The notes under the pieces: generated by a model
Told to the model about the DNA's origin: nothing
Databases searched by the model: none
The model's input: only the letters and a program-made list of their open reading frames with translations
DNA from: Ilyonectria destructans
Lineage: Eukaryota; Ascomycota; Sordariomycetes; Hypocreales; Nectriaceae
Length of the DNA: 64,000 bases
Reading direction: 5' to 3'
Assembly (NCBI GenBank): GCA_020740775.1
Contig: JAHEWK010000010.1
Location: forward strand, 2,046,001 to 2,110,000
Translations under genes and position numbers: made by a program
Shown: one piece after another, positions 1-11,472 of the stretch
How the letters are laid out: each line of letters begins with the position of its first letter
How positions within the stretch are numbered: position 1 is the first letter of the stretch

Positions 1-324
1 ATTACACCCGCAGCCCCAGAGCTTACGACCCAAAGGAAGCCATGTAATGTGAGATCAGATCCAATGAAGCGCAGGAAATTCCCAAATTGATTGTAGGACA
101 AATTATTGTATTCTACATCCATTGTCAGCTGTGGGAGCCATTGTCGTTGGAGACGGCCGGGTCCGACGGGCTACCCTAGACCGAAAACGGCGCGACCCGA
201 GGTTCTCGCCATCTGGATTTTGCGGCGTCCCCTCTTGACGCATTTTTCACACAGCCTCGCGTCCAGCTTCGAATTCATTGAGCACAATCGCCGTGGAGTA
301 TTTAGCATCTCAGAGATAACTCTT
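1..324. other. 5' flank of first regulator gene
   Basis: No gene is supported here. The reading frame of the downstream regulator stays open back to about position 106 but contains no ATG before 325, so this stretch is read as promoter and 5' untranslated sequence. An upstream non-ATG extension cannot be excluded. Confidence 0.4.
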
Positions 325-2065
325 ATGGTCATGTCGTCACCTATTCGCTCCACACAACGTGCTCCGAGAGCCTGCGCTGCTTGCTACAAAGCAAAGGTGA
401 AATGCGACAAGACGATACCCTGCGGTCGATGTGTTGGCCGCGGAATCGCCCAAGACTGCCGGCGAGAAGTCGTTCGTGTTCAAGGTCAGATTCATGGCTC
501 TATAGCGACTTCTCCAAAGCTCAGCTGGGATGACTTGCTCCACGAAAACCACCGCCTGCGCGCAATCATTACGAACCTCCCAGACCAAGAGCGAGAGGCC
601 CAAGCAAATATAGAGGCCCCTCTATCAAATCCATTCGGCGCCAAGGGCGAAGATTTTGAGACACGGCTTTTTACAGCTGTGGATCACTCGTCCACACCGA
701 GAACTGTGTCGAGCACGGCGGATATTGTGCTGCCGTCGAGGGAGAGCAGCGATAAAATCCTGATACATGCATTCGAGTGGACGTTTTGGCATCACTTCAG
801 TTTACTTGTCCCCGAATTCAAAAGCGAACACGATGCATTTTGGGACAGCTATTCAGAGACTCAATCACTTGAAGCGGCGCACCCTCTCTGGTTGGCTGTT
901 TACTTTAGTGTCCTGGCCTCCGAGCTGCTGTTTCTGGGCGATGACGACTTGATCAGTTTCGACCTTCCGAAGATGGAGTATGCTGGTTTGTTGAAAAACT
1001 GGTACGACTCGGCTCTTTATTTTCTCGACAGAGCCGACTTTGTGCAGAACCTTGATATACGCTCTATCCAGGCCATCTCTATCCTCGGCCTCGTTTTCCC
1101 AAGCGTGGGGGACTCACAGCGCCACCGCGCTTTGTGGTCTCTTGCGGTACGGCACGCCCAGGATCTGAAGTTGGGAACCGACAGCGCTCATCAGGACGAG
1201 TCGTATGTTGAACAGCAAAAACGGAGACGGCTCTGGTGGACACTTGTTATCTGCGAGTGGTTGCCCGTCCCGCACCGAAGTCCATGCATTAATGACAATG
1301 ATTTTGACTGCGAGATTCCAGATGAGATCGATGATGCCGAGATTTGCGATGTCGCCACTCTCGGCGGTAAATCAAGGCTACCAAAGAGCAAGCCGCGGCC
1401 AGTCCAATACCACATTGCCATGATCAAGTTGGCAAAGATATACTACCAGATCAGATTCCGGCTTCGTATCCGCAGGTGGCAAGCTGCCGAAATCGCAGAG
1501 TTCGTATTCACAGCGGACGAGCAGTTGGCCCTATTAATATCCAATCTGCCGTCCCACCTTCAGTTTGACGAGAAGCAGTCGGAAGTGTCCATCGGGAGGG
1601 ATCGCCGACTTCCCTGGATTCCTTGGCAGCGGAATAGCATCACAAAAGCCCTATTGTATTACCGCATGGTCATCGGCCGACTGCTCCAGGCACATTGGCT
1701 AGACGGGTCCATCAGTGGCACTAGAACGCGGGCTATTTGTATCTCCTCAGCTCAAGGGTTGGTCAATACCACTCGAGGAGAGAGCGTGGACCCTTCAAAG
1801 ATGCGACCTTGGTACGTAATTTCTATTCTACCGTTACTACATATCTCTAATATTTCTCGTCTGTAGGGCCGTTGCAGTGACTATCTATGCCGCTATCATC
1901 ACACTCATACTCGAGTCGTCCATTAGTGACACAGACTACGACACCGAAGTACAGCACGGCCTAGATTTTCTTCAATTAATAGAGCCTCACAACTCCATTT
2001 CAATGTATAGCATACGAATCATCGAAGGTCTGCTACACAACAGCGCCGTGAGCTCTGGGGAGTAG
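325..2065 (+). CDS. Zn(II)2Cys6 transcription factor, 561 aa
   Basis: Nuclear DNA-binding regulator of the Gal4 type. Two exons, 325-1811 and 1867-2065; the intron has a GTACGT donor and a CTGTAG acceptor and the frame closes exactly. The binuclear zinc cluster sits close to the N-terminus (about residues 13-39) with spacing CX2CX6CX5CX2CX8C. It is followed by a linker and a fungal-specific transcription factor middle homology region around residues 150-400. The start is the first ATG in the frame; a second ATG two codons later (331) is equally possible. It faces the GUT2-type gene end to end and is the nearest regulator to the glycerol genes on this side, so a role in glycerol control is an inference only. 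Target genes cannot be read from sequence. Confidence 0.9.
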
Positions 2066-2403
2066 GGGTGGTTAGTGGAAGGGTTGCTAAGAAGTTCATG
2101 CGCCATCATCCTCGAAACAGAAATGCATATATATGAAATATAGTTTGTAAGATGTGTAAACCTTGTGAATAAAAAATCTCGGCTGAATTGACAGCTTGAA
2201 TACTGGCTCCCTACTGCAAATGGATCTCTCGGCGCCCCCGCTGCCGCATTTCGCTTGAGTCTCATGACATAGATGCTTTAAGGGATAGCTACGGCGCAGG
2301 TCTAACACGTTGACGGTCTGGTATTGGGCATCTCGTAGGCTACTACCTGAACTCTGTTGCACGGGCGGCGTCAAGAACAAGATAATTTAATAGGTAGTAC
2401 CCG

Positions 2404-2431
2404 CCGCGTGATACCCTCCGCGTGATACCCT
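2404..2431. repeat. 14-bp perfect tandem duplication
   Basis: Two exact head-to-tail copies of CCGCGTGATACCCT. Short, with no coding role seen. Confidence 0.8.
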
Positions 2432-2749
2432 CTCTGGTCTGGCTGTTTCGACTGGGGAGGCCCGAGCCACGAACTATCGAACCTTGGCTTCTCGGCTGCA
2501 GAACTTGGAGCGCACATAGCGCCGACTGAGCAGCCATATCGTTCTTATTGGGCCTAGGCAGAGGTGACTAGTTTGATGTAACTTAGGCTAATATGGTGTT
2601 TGCATTCAAGACTTCCTAGGCTAGCTATTGTGATGTAACTTAATATTACAACCTCCCCCTATCAGATCAGCCGTGGCGCTTCTATCTATTCCGCCACTAG
2701 AATAGATCCTGCATAATCTCACACTCGGTCTCCTAGTTAACGCTACTAG

Positions 2750-2767
2750 ATCGATTCTAGAATCGAT
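2750..2767. repeat. 18-bp perfect palindrome
   Basis: ATCGATTCTAGAATCGAT reads the same on both strands. It lies in the convergent intergenic region beyond the 3' end of the GUT2-type gene, so it could form a hairpin in read-through RNA; no function can be assigned. Confidence 0.75.
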
Positions 2768-3014
2768 AGTGGGCGCCCGCCATCGCGCACATGAGCGCAT
2801 CCAGGCTCGCAGATTTCTGAAAAGGAACTTCAATTTGCGTTGTAACATGATGGAAAGAAGTATGCTGACAGACTCATCGATGACGGGCGGGATTTGAGAG
2901 ATCAAAGTGGCTTTCGGGGGAGGATACTTCGCGCAGCGTCCTATACACAAACGGGAGGATCCTTGGAGAGTAAATGTGATAGAAATTGGATTTGTGATAT
3001 CATTACAATGAATC

Positions 3015-5067
3015 TTAACAGTCTAACAGAATTCCACCTGATGTTGATACCCCCTGGATGGCTAGCTTTCTAGATGTTGCAATACCGACAGGAGCCTGCT
3101 CACGAGTCGTCTCACACTTCTCCGGGGCTAAGCCCATAGATTTTAAGAAATTGACCGTTTGTAGCCACTCCGCTTGCTTGCGCGACTCGCTCCATTCCAG
3201 CTCATCCGCCATGATATCAATGACGCGCGGAAGTGCCTTGAGAGCCCCTTCAACGTCGAGAAAAGACAATCGTGTCCGTCGTGAAATGATATCCTGGACT
3301 GTGCAAGCTGACTCGGATCGGACCCCGTGCTGAATCTCAGCTTCCAAAATGGGAAATGATGGTAACAGGCGTGTGTAATGAGATGGAGAGTTGGCGAGAA
3401 TGGACCAGGCGCGATCTCCATAGTTGGTGGCAAGGTGATGGGCGACATCGGCATCGATGCGGTGAAGTTCCATCAGTTGTGACGCCAACGCTGGTGAATA
3501 ACCGTGGGCGCCGACGACAGGGAGCTTTTCGGTAGAGCAACTGCCGTTGGTAGTAAATTGTGGGAGATGGGCACCGCTGATGTCGGGAAGAGTAGTGGCG
3601 TGAGATGTCAGATTGAAGGTCTTGATAGCTTCATCAACAGTCTCTTCAGCCATTCGGCGATAGGTAGTCCACTTTCCTCCGGCGCATGTGAGCAGTCCGG
3701 AGGGAGAGACGGTGATGAGATGGCTGCGAACAAGGGACTCTGTGTTCTTGGCTCGAGGATCCATGATAAGAGGTCGGATGCCTAATTTTGGTTAGAAGTT
3801 ATCACAATGAGGGCGACGAACAGGACTTACCAGACCAGGTTGCAAGGACATCAGACCTCGTGAGAACTGAATCCGGGGACAGTAACTTGCTGACCTCTTT
3901 CAAGATAAAGTCCACTTCGTCATCTCGCGCAGCCGGATTTCGCTCAATCTCACAAGGGTTGTCAGTTGTCCCTGCCAGAGTGCGTCCCTCCCAGGGAAGA
4001 ATGAAGATGACTCGTCCATCTGAAGACGCGTTTAGCATGCCCATCTTGTTAGGACACAGCGACTTAGGGAGTATGATATGGGCTCCAGAGGCCGGGGCCA
4101 CCAAATCCTTGCGAGAGGGATCGTCCATGTGCTCAACGGCATCTGCAAATGGTCCGGTGGCATTGATAACACCCTTTGCTCGGACGGTGAATTCCTCGCT
4201 GGCGTCATCGCTGGAAGAAGCCAGAGTGTCGCGCATCTTCGCACCGTGAATCTTGCCGTTCGAGTCCTTTTCCAGACCCGTGACCTCGACATAGTTGAGG
4301 ACCGTAGCACCATAGAGCGATGCAGTCATTGCTAGTGAAATGTTCATCCTTGAGTCATTATGCTGACCGTCATGATACACCACGGCGCCAACTAGATTGT
4401 CGCGACGCAGCATGGGAAATTGAGCAACAGCCTTGCTCTTGCTCAACAAATACGAGCGTTCAAGACCTCGAGAGCCCGCGAGGAGGTCGTAGACGAACGT
4501 GCCGGCATAGACGTACGGAGCCTGCCACCAATGTTGCATCGGCAACAGAATAGGCAATGAGCTAGAAAGATGTGGCGCAATTTCTAGAAAGGCCTTCCGC
4601 TCGTGCAACGCCTCCATGACGAGCTGAAGTTGGGAGTAATCCAGGTTCCAGACGGCCTTTTCGAGGTACCGGACGCCGCCGTGGACCAGTTTCGTGCTCT
4701 TGGAGCTGGTGCCAGAGGAGAAGTCGTCGCGCTCGACGAGAGCGACTTTTAGGCCGCGAGTGACGGCATCGAGAGCAATGCCGGTTCCTGTTGCGCCGCC
4801 GCCAATGACGAGAAGGTCATACTCCTCCTGAGTGTCGGTCGACCCGTTGCGGCGTAGGTCGGCGAGCTGCTGAGCCCGAGACCTGGGCGTTGGAAATGAA
4901 GGCGGCTGGATCTTGCCCGTGTGATCGCGTTGGATAGCCGCAAGTGGCATTTTGACGGGCTCGTTGCCGCTGCGAGATCTGTAGGCAATGCCGACTCCGG
5001 TCACCGTGGCGAGGACTGCGGCAGAGGCGACCAGTGGCCGCCTGATACTGGCGAGCCGGGACGACAT
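3015..5067 (-). CDS. GUT2: FAD-dependent glycerol-3-phosphate dehydrogenase, mitochondrial, 667 aa
   Basis: Oxidises sn-glycerol-3-phosphate to dihydroxyacetone phosphate and passes electrons to ubiquinone at the mitochondrial inner membrane. Exons 5067-3831 and 3781-3015; intron with GTAAGT donor and AATTAG acceptor. The N-terminus is Arg/Ser-rich followed by a hydrophobic stretch, as expected for a mitochondrial presequence with membrane anchor. An FAD-binding Rossmann motif (VIGGGATGTGIALDA) begins near residue 86 and is followed by the family's SGTSSKSTKLVHGGVRYL block. The C-terminal exon carries the CAGGKWTTYR motif and the DAO C-terminal domain. Length is close to yeast Gut2. The aquaglyceroporin, glycerol kinase and two regulators are neighbours, which fits a glycerol-use cluster. 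The start at 5067 is the only ATG that gives the presequence. Confidence 0.95.
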
Positions 5068-6634
5068 GCTCGGTTGGGTTTGACCTTGCCAAAGGTTGTT
5101 TTAATTCAAAGGAGGCTCTTCGCCTGGTTGAGATTTCCAGAGTTGACGGCTTCTTAAAACGAGACTAAACGGACATGAGGGAAATAACGCGGTCTGCGAT
5201 TCTAATCAAGGACTGCGGAGAAACAAATGACACACGTGCGGTAGACTACAGGACCAAAAAAGTCAGTATCTGGATGGAGTAGTGACGCAACAGTCCCATA
5301 TTCGTTTCAATCCAACGCCGTCTGGCCCACAGAGTGCCACGAAAGACCGCATGGCCTCGTGCTTCTCTTTTCACCTCAATGCTACCGGGACAATGCGGAT
5401 ACGCCCCACAATCCGAGTCACGGAGACTCCAATTGCCGCATGGTTGAGCCGGAGCGTGGTTTCCATCGAGACAAGGCACTGGATATGGCCGGGCTGACGT
5501 GGTTTACGATGCTCAACCAGGACGATGCTATACGCAACTCGCAACAACCTCAGCCGGCGCTTATGCATCTCGGGTCTCCACTACCGAGACCTGCAGCTCG
5601 GTGTCGGTAGAGCGAACCGAAGCTGCACGAACCACGCCCCTCCGCTTCTCGGCCGACGCCAGCGACGCTATTCCGGCCACCAGCCCCCCTGGTAAAAAGC
5701 CAAGATGTAGGTTGCATCTGGGCTTACGGGGTGTCTACTAATCGGACCGTTTGAGCCCCTCAGGTGACTGGTGCATGGCAGGCAGCAGTTTGATAAACCC
5801 TGAGAAATCCCCTTTTGGCTCGCCTTATTCCCGGATGGCAACTCCTCCTCACTCTGATTTAGCCGCCACCAACCAGTCTGGGCTTTAGCTTGGCGGCAGA
5901 TGGAAGATGGTGTGCCGAGGCTTGTTCTGAGGGGCACAGGTGACCTCCGGCAATGGTTTGATACTGGCCCTTGCGCAGCACCATGTGTGAAGAAAAGTGG
6001 AATTAGTTTAATTGACAAAAGATAACCATGTGTCAGATACGGAAAAGCCCGCGAGAACCTAACCTACAGTGCTTTTTCTCGCCCGCAGTCGACCTGAATT
6101 GCACAGCTCGGGAAGCCCGGAACCGGTGTGGCGGCTCGTGTACGACGATACTCAGGATACACCATCCCGTATGCTGAGTTTTCCAATGTAGCCATGTAAT
6201 TAAGGTGAGACATGTCGAATGTTCTTGTCAGAATGCTTGTCAGAATGTCAATTTCATCCTGCCTAAGAACCTTAGGGCGTCGCATCATCTCCACTACGGT
6301 GATGGATTTTCCCACTAACACCGTTCTAGAATCTGGCAGGTGGAGCTGGATGGAGACATGTATTAGCGACAGCCGACGCGAACCGACCGTTCCCTTGCAA
6401 GTTATGTTCTTAATAAAGCTTCTTTTGATTTAATCCACTATTAGATCTCACAATCTGGATACAATGCGACTTCTTTCAAGATGGATCTGCATGAATTCGG
6501 TATTGAGATAAGTTCCGTATGTTCCTTGTAGCTAGACTGGTTCCTTTTAATCCTCATCCGGTCATAAGCAAGCTGCTTGTCGGATGGGCCTCTGTTGCCA
6601 TAGTTCCATTATCCGTGCCATTTTGGTAGTGCAA
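5068..6634. other. Intergenic region upstream of GUT2-type gene
   Basis: About 1.57 kb. It contains the promoter of the GUT2-type gene (near 5068-5500) and the 3' flank of the aquaglyceroporin gene. Only short open frames without family features are present; I see no gene, repeat or RNA in it. Confidence 0.5.
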
Positions 6635-7740
6635 TTAGACGTGAGAGTCAAATCTCTTCTTGTACGTGTTCGACCACACCTCCCGTCGAGGCTTGAACAA
6701 CCGCGCGAAGCCGAGATAAGGCGTGTTGACGGGGCTTTCACCGGTATACATGAGGACATCGTAGAGGAAGCCTCCAAAGGCGGTTCCGCAGAATGGTGCA
6801 ACCATCGGGATCTTTGGAACCACGTTAGCCAATGCCAGAAATAGGATAGAAATTCAACTTACCCAGAAGTAATAACCTCCAGCAGACCACACCCCGTGAC
6901 CGTATCCAATCATGTACGAAACAAGACGGGGCCCAAAGTCACGAGCCAGGTTGATGGCGTAGCCCGTTTCCCAGCCGAAGCACGCGCCAATGCCAAAGAT
7001 CAGGAAGAACAGACACAATGGCAGGAGAGGTCCGGCGCCAATGTTGCCGTTGTCGACGAGGGCGAAGATAACAAACTGGAGGATGGTGCTGGCGATGAAC
7101 TCGGAAAAGAACATTCCTGTGCGCGTCATGAAGGCAGCGGGATACGTGCAAAAGATGCCAGCGCTGGAGGTATTCAGTCCAACGGTCCGGATGCCGCTGC
7201 CCCCCTCGAACATGTCAATGGCGGACTTGTAGTTTGCATACACAATCGCAGCTCCCGTCATGGCACCGAGGAGTTGGCCAATGAAGTAGACGGGGAACTT
7301 CCGCCACGGGAGACCGCGGTAGAGGCAGTTGGCGAGCGTCACTGCTGGGTTGAGGTGGCCGCCTGACTTGCCACCGCAGTAGACTCCAAGCATGACTCCC
7401 AAACTAAGACGCCAAAGTTAGCTGTGAAGTCCAATTGGAGATGAGCGATAGAAGATGCTTACCCCCAGCCCCAGGAGATGCTTTGGTAATCACCCTTCGC
7501 GCCGCTGCTCAGCACAACCTGGGCAACGACGCCATCGCCAAACAATATCAAGGTCATGGTGCCCAGGAACTCCGAGAAGCCATCCTGGCAGACCTCGCGG
7601 ATCCTGCTCCAGGCCAACTGCTCCCCGACCGACGACGGCGGCATCGACTCGCTGGAGACTTCTTCATGTTCTTGTACCTTGGGGCTTCCCATCTCGATCT
7701 TCTGAACGGAGGTTGACTTTTCGATGGACGAGTCTGACAT
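6635..7740 (-). CDS. Aquaglyceroporin (MIP family), 331 aa
   Basis: Plasma-membrane channel of the major intrinsic protein family, likely conducting glycerol. Exons 7740-7463, 7403-6863 and 6811-6635, all GT-AG and frame-consistent. The first pore motif is a standard NPA (residues 111-113, in GGHLNPAVT). The second is NLA (residues 244-246, in AINLARDFGPR), with Leu replacing Pro, as in Fps1-type fungal glycerol channels; the following Arg-Asp is the selectivity-filter pair typical of aquaglyceroporins. Hydrophobic segments match a six-helix MIP fold. The hydrophilic N-terminus is about 60 residues, much shorter than in yeast Fps1. In-frame ATGs at 7767 and 7812 could extend it by 9 or 24 residues. 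It is divergent from the glycerol kinase gene, implying shared control. Confidence 0.93.
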
Positions 7741-8736
7741 TGGAGCGGGAAGAACGGAGATGGGCATTTGATGAGATGAGTTGTGGCGTGGTATCTCGAC
7801 TCTCGGGGACAAGGGAGCATTTATGTTCTGTTACGCAACGATGTCGTCCCGCTAATGCGTCGCAATGGCAGTGAGGGGTCTCTCGAGGCCTGTCGGTGCT
7901 CACCCAGCTTGCGCTCCTCCGATGCTTCCTCCTCTCCTCTCCCGTCACCAGCCAACGCGGTGTCCAGACCAGATCTGGCTAGGAACGGCCGGAACTCCTC
8001 TGAGGCAAATTCGTTCCCATCCCAGTGCCATCGAACGATGCAAGGGGGGAGCGGGCTCGGTGTTGACGGTATCGTGGGAACGAGTTGCGATGCATCCTCG
8101 GTCTGCGGAACCGAATAGATGGCACGCGGACTGAACGCCTGGCCGAGGCTGGTGTGTCAACCAACATCTCCTCCATCCTCACCCCCGAGATCAAACCCCG
8201 AACACTCCGGATTTTCTCCACATCCGCTAACCTGGGGGAAGAGAACGGTTGTAAACCGGCCGAGATGAGGTGAGAGATGCCAGCCTTCTCGTTCCGGACG
8301 GTGGGTCGCACCGGTGTTGGTCTGAGGCGTCAGCAATGCAACTCGGTAAGCCCACCCCGAATGCAAAGCCTCAATGGGCATATGACAACCGTTGAAGGAT
8401 TGTCACATGGGGTAAAGGCGTCTCCAATGAGGTAAAAGCCCGGTATACAGGGTCTCGGTCTAGGCCCCTAGCATTCTGCAACCCCACAATCCGGGGATGG
8501 GGAACTCGTTTGGCTGGGATCAGCTTCTCCGAGCTCTACCCCGCGAAGGCAGCTCGGCCGACAGGGAGAGCTTGAGCTTGAGCATGGTGAAGGTACAAAT
8601 ATTATGAGGGCCCAATTGCTTAGAGTCCAGCTACGCCTCCATACCCTCGCACTCGATCTGCCATCTTCTCTATTCGCGATCTCTTCAATTGCTTGCCAAG
8701 TGCTTCAATCCTGCTTCGTTGTCTTACACCTGCGCA
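7741..8736. promoter_or_regulatory. Divergent promoter between channel and glycerol kinase
   Basis: About 1 kb separates the two divergent start codons. CCCCAC (8482-8487) and CCGGGG (8491-8496) match the CreA/Cre1 carbon-repressor consensus SYGGRG on opposite strands, four bases apart. Carbon repression of both genes is plausible but rests only on these short matches. Small open frames here lack family features. Confidence 0.45.
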
Positions 8737-10439
8737 ATGCCTTCCGCAAACGGGACTTCTACTCTCGCCTTCATTGGCGCCATTGACCAGGGCACCACCA
8801 GCTCGCGGTTTTTGATTTTCAACACCAGCGGAGAGGTCATCGTCACACATCAGCTTGAGTTCAAGCAAATCTACCCGCACCCTGGGTGAGTACTGGCCTA
8901 CACATTACCATTGGTGCAAGAGCTGACCGTCGGCGATTAGATGGCACGAGCATGACCCCGAGGAGATCGTCTCCTCGGTCGAGACGTGCATCGATGGCGC
9001 AGTCACGGAATTCGAGACCCAGGGCCACTCCCGCAGCCAGATCAAGGCTGTGGGCATCACAAACCAGCGAGAGACGACCGTCGTCTGGGACAGGACCACT
9101 GGAAAAGCTTTGCACAACGCCATTGTATGGACAGATACTCGATCTCAGGATCTTGTGCGTCGAATGAAGCGCCGTCTTGGGGCGGGCGAGCTCACCTCCC
9201 GCTGCGGACTCCCCCTCTCCACATACCCCTCAGCCAGCAAGCTCCTGTGGATGTTGGAGAACGTGCCAGAGGTCAAAGACGCCTATGAGCGTGGTGTTTT
9301 GGCGTTCGGCACCATCGACACTTGGTTGACGTACAAGCTCAACGGCGGACCGGCGCGCGATGTCTACGTGTCGGATCCTACCAACGCATCGCGAACCATG
9401 TTCATGAACCTGGAGACGCTCGACTACGACGAGGACCTCATTGACTGGTTCCGCCTTGACCGAAGCAAGGTATTCCTGCCCAAGATCGTGCGGTCTTCCG
9501 ACACCAAGGCATACGGATCCCTGGCCGGCACGCTGCTGGAGGGCACCAAGATTACCGGCTGCTTGGGCGACCAGTCGGCGGCTCTGGTGGGCCAAATGGG
9601 CTTCACTCCCGGCCGAGCAAAGAACACGTACGGAACCGGATGCTTCTTGTTGTACAATGTGGGGAAGAAGCCCGTAGCGTCGACCAACGGGCTGCTAACA
9701 ACGGTTGCATTCGACTTTGGCGAGGATAGGATCATGTACGCCCTGGAAGGTAGTATTGCCGTTGCAGGCTCCAGCGTCAAGTTCCTCGTGGACAACCTCC
9801 GGTTCGTCGAGTCGTCGTCTAAGATCAGCGCCCTCGCCGAGACTGTCGAGGATAATGGTGGGTGCACCTTCGTCACCGCCTTCAGCGGCCTCTACGCCCC
9901 CTACTGGATTGACAACGCTCGAGGAACCATCTTTGGCATCACGGCCTACACGCAGCGCGGCCACATTGCGCGGGCGACTCTCGAGGCCACGTGCTTCCAG
10001 ACCAAGGCCATCCTGTCCTCGATGGAGAAGGACAGCGGCCACGCGCTGACCGAGCTGGCCGTCGACGGCGGCATGTGCAACTCGGATCTGATTATGCAGG
10101 TACGTGTCTCATGTGGATCACCGTAACATGTCCAGTGAAATCAGTTAAATACACACAGGTGTGTGTGTGGCGTAGAACTCGGAGCTAACGACCTTCTAGA
10201 CGCAGTCGGATCTCATCGGAATCCCTGTCCTCCGCCCGGCAATGCGCGAAACAACAGCCCTTGGCGCTGCCATCGCTGCCGGATTTGCTGTAGGGATCTG
10301 GAAGGACTTTGACGAGCTGGCGCATGTGAACACGGAGGGCCGCACTGTTTTCAAGCCCACCATCACCAACGACGAGGCGGCCGAGCGCTTTGCGCAATGG
10401 GACAAGGCCGTCCAGATGAGCCAGGGCTGGTTGAGCTGA
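8737..10439 (+). CDS. GUT1: Glycerol kinase (FGGY family), 515 aa
   Basis: Phosphorylates glycerol with ATP to glycerol-3-phosphate in the cytosol, the substrate of the neighbouring GUT2-type enzyme. Exons 8737-8885, 8941-10099 and 10200-10439; introns of 55 and 100 bp, GT-AG. The N-terminal phosphate-binding block ([15 protein letters not shown]) is intact, as are the [12 protein letters not shown] segment, the central [10 protein letters not shown] block and the GLYAPYW...GTIFGIT region of the FGGY signature. The C-terminal exon contains the [20 protein letters not shown]-site block. Length matches bacterial and filamentous-fungal glycerol kinases and is shorter than yeast Gut1, which has inserts. 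The start is the ATG that gives the standard short N-terminus before the phosphate loop. Confidence 0.96.
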
Positions 10440-11248
10440 GGCGCCGGCTGCGGCATTTATTTAGTGGTCTCCTGTATTCAATATCGCGCGTCGTCTGACT
10501 GTTGATTTCTTCTGGGTGGAGTTTCTGTCAACTTGGGTAGTCAATTCCTCATTGTACTCTGTACCAGGCCGAAAGAACTATGGCTTTGCTTCCCGTATTG
10601 CTCCCGTAACACCCGCCACGGCTCCGAGGCGCACGCTTTTACGTAGTAATCTCTCTGAGCGAGCGTCCCGAGGCACCGGCGCATTGCAGCTTCTAGCTTG
10701 CAGGGGAGTGTCGGGTCCGTTTCATTACGTATATCCGCCGCATCCACGCCATTGCTGACGGAGCCGGCCGCACCCATGCTAGTTGGTTCCTTGTTGGTTG
10801 TTGGTTGGCTGTAGATGAAGCATACGGGACGCACACACGGGGGCTATGCCGAGCTTTTCCAGTGGCAATTCCTCTGCAATTGCATTGCTAGTGGAGATGA
10901 AGTGGAGAGCCAAGATGCAGTCTGCCACCTGCCTTTGCAGGAGTAGCATTTCCGCTTCCCCCTTGCACCAACGTCAGCTCACCCAACCCCTCGTGCTACG
11001 TAGTAACGCCCGCAGCGCGAGGTGACATCGGGATGCGGCGTAGCGGAGAACCCACGTTTTGGCACTCCTTTGAGGAACCCCAGGGGGCCCCAAATGCCCC
11101 AAGGGGAAGCCAGAGAAAGGCAGGGGGAAGCCAGGGAATGCCAAGGGGAAGCCATCCTGGAAAACTGGAAACCGGCCGGTCGAGCGGGCACTCCGAGCGC
11201 ACACCGAGGCGCTCCGACCTGTTTGCCATCAGCAATTGACTCTGAGAG
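10440..11248. other. Intergenic region with a short tandem repeat
   Basis: The 3' flank of glycerol kinase and the distal promoter of the next regulator. Apart from the 21-bp repeat at 11101-11155 I see no feature. Open frames running across the repeat have no recognisable protein. Confidence 0.45.
11101..11155. repeat. Imperfect 21-bp tandem repeat, about 2.6 copies
   Basis: Units begin at about 11101, 11122 and 11143, each built on AGGGGAAGCCAG with small changes in the second half. The unit is a multiple of three, so both strands remain open across it, but no protein family is apparent. Likely a minisatellite in the regulator's upstream region. Confidence 0.7.
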
Positions 11249-11377
11249 ATGTCGTCTTCCCCAGAGTTACCCCACACGCCAGTCAACACGGGGGGTGATC
11301 TTCTCCCCAGCGAGTTGGACAGGATCCACGACTCGCCTCGCACTGAAGAAGTCGATCCGGCCCCATATTCCACATGA
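11249..11377 (+). other. Upstream ORF, 42 codons, or unresolved 5' exon
   Basis: ATG at 11249 opens a 42-codon frame ending at TGA 11375-11377, in a different frame from the regulator. Its composition (Pro, Ser, acidic residues; begins MSSSPELPHTP) looks like the N-terminus of a fungal regulator, but I find no donor that would splice it to the main gene. It is either a translated leader ORF or an exon whose junction I cannot identify. Confidence 0.3.
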
Positions 11378-11472
11378 ATAGCACGACAATCTGCCCATCC
11401 ACGAGGGGTGACATGTGGAGGTCTCGCGACCATGGGACAGACATGCCACCGGCGAACGCACACTCGGTGCTG

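Larger units (their letters stand above)
2066..3014. other. Convergent intergenic region
   Basis: Downstream region shared by the regulator and the GUT2-type gene. No convincing gene is seen. It holds a perfect 14-bp tandem duplication (CCGCGTGATACCCT at 2404-2417 and 2418-2431) and an 18-bp perfect palindrome at 2750-2767, probably acting as 3' sequence. Confidence 0.5.

Noticed and set aside
6896..7366. 156-codon plus-strand frame over the aquaglyceroporin gene
   Set aside because: Shadow of a channel exon whose NPA/NLA motifs are unmistakable on the minus strand.
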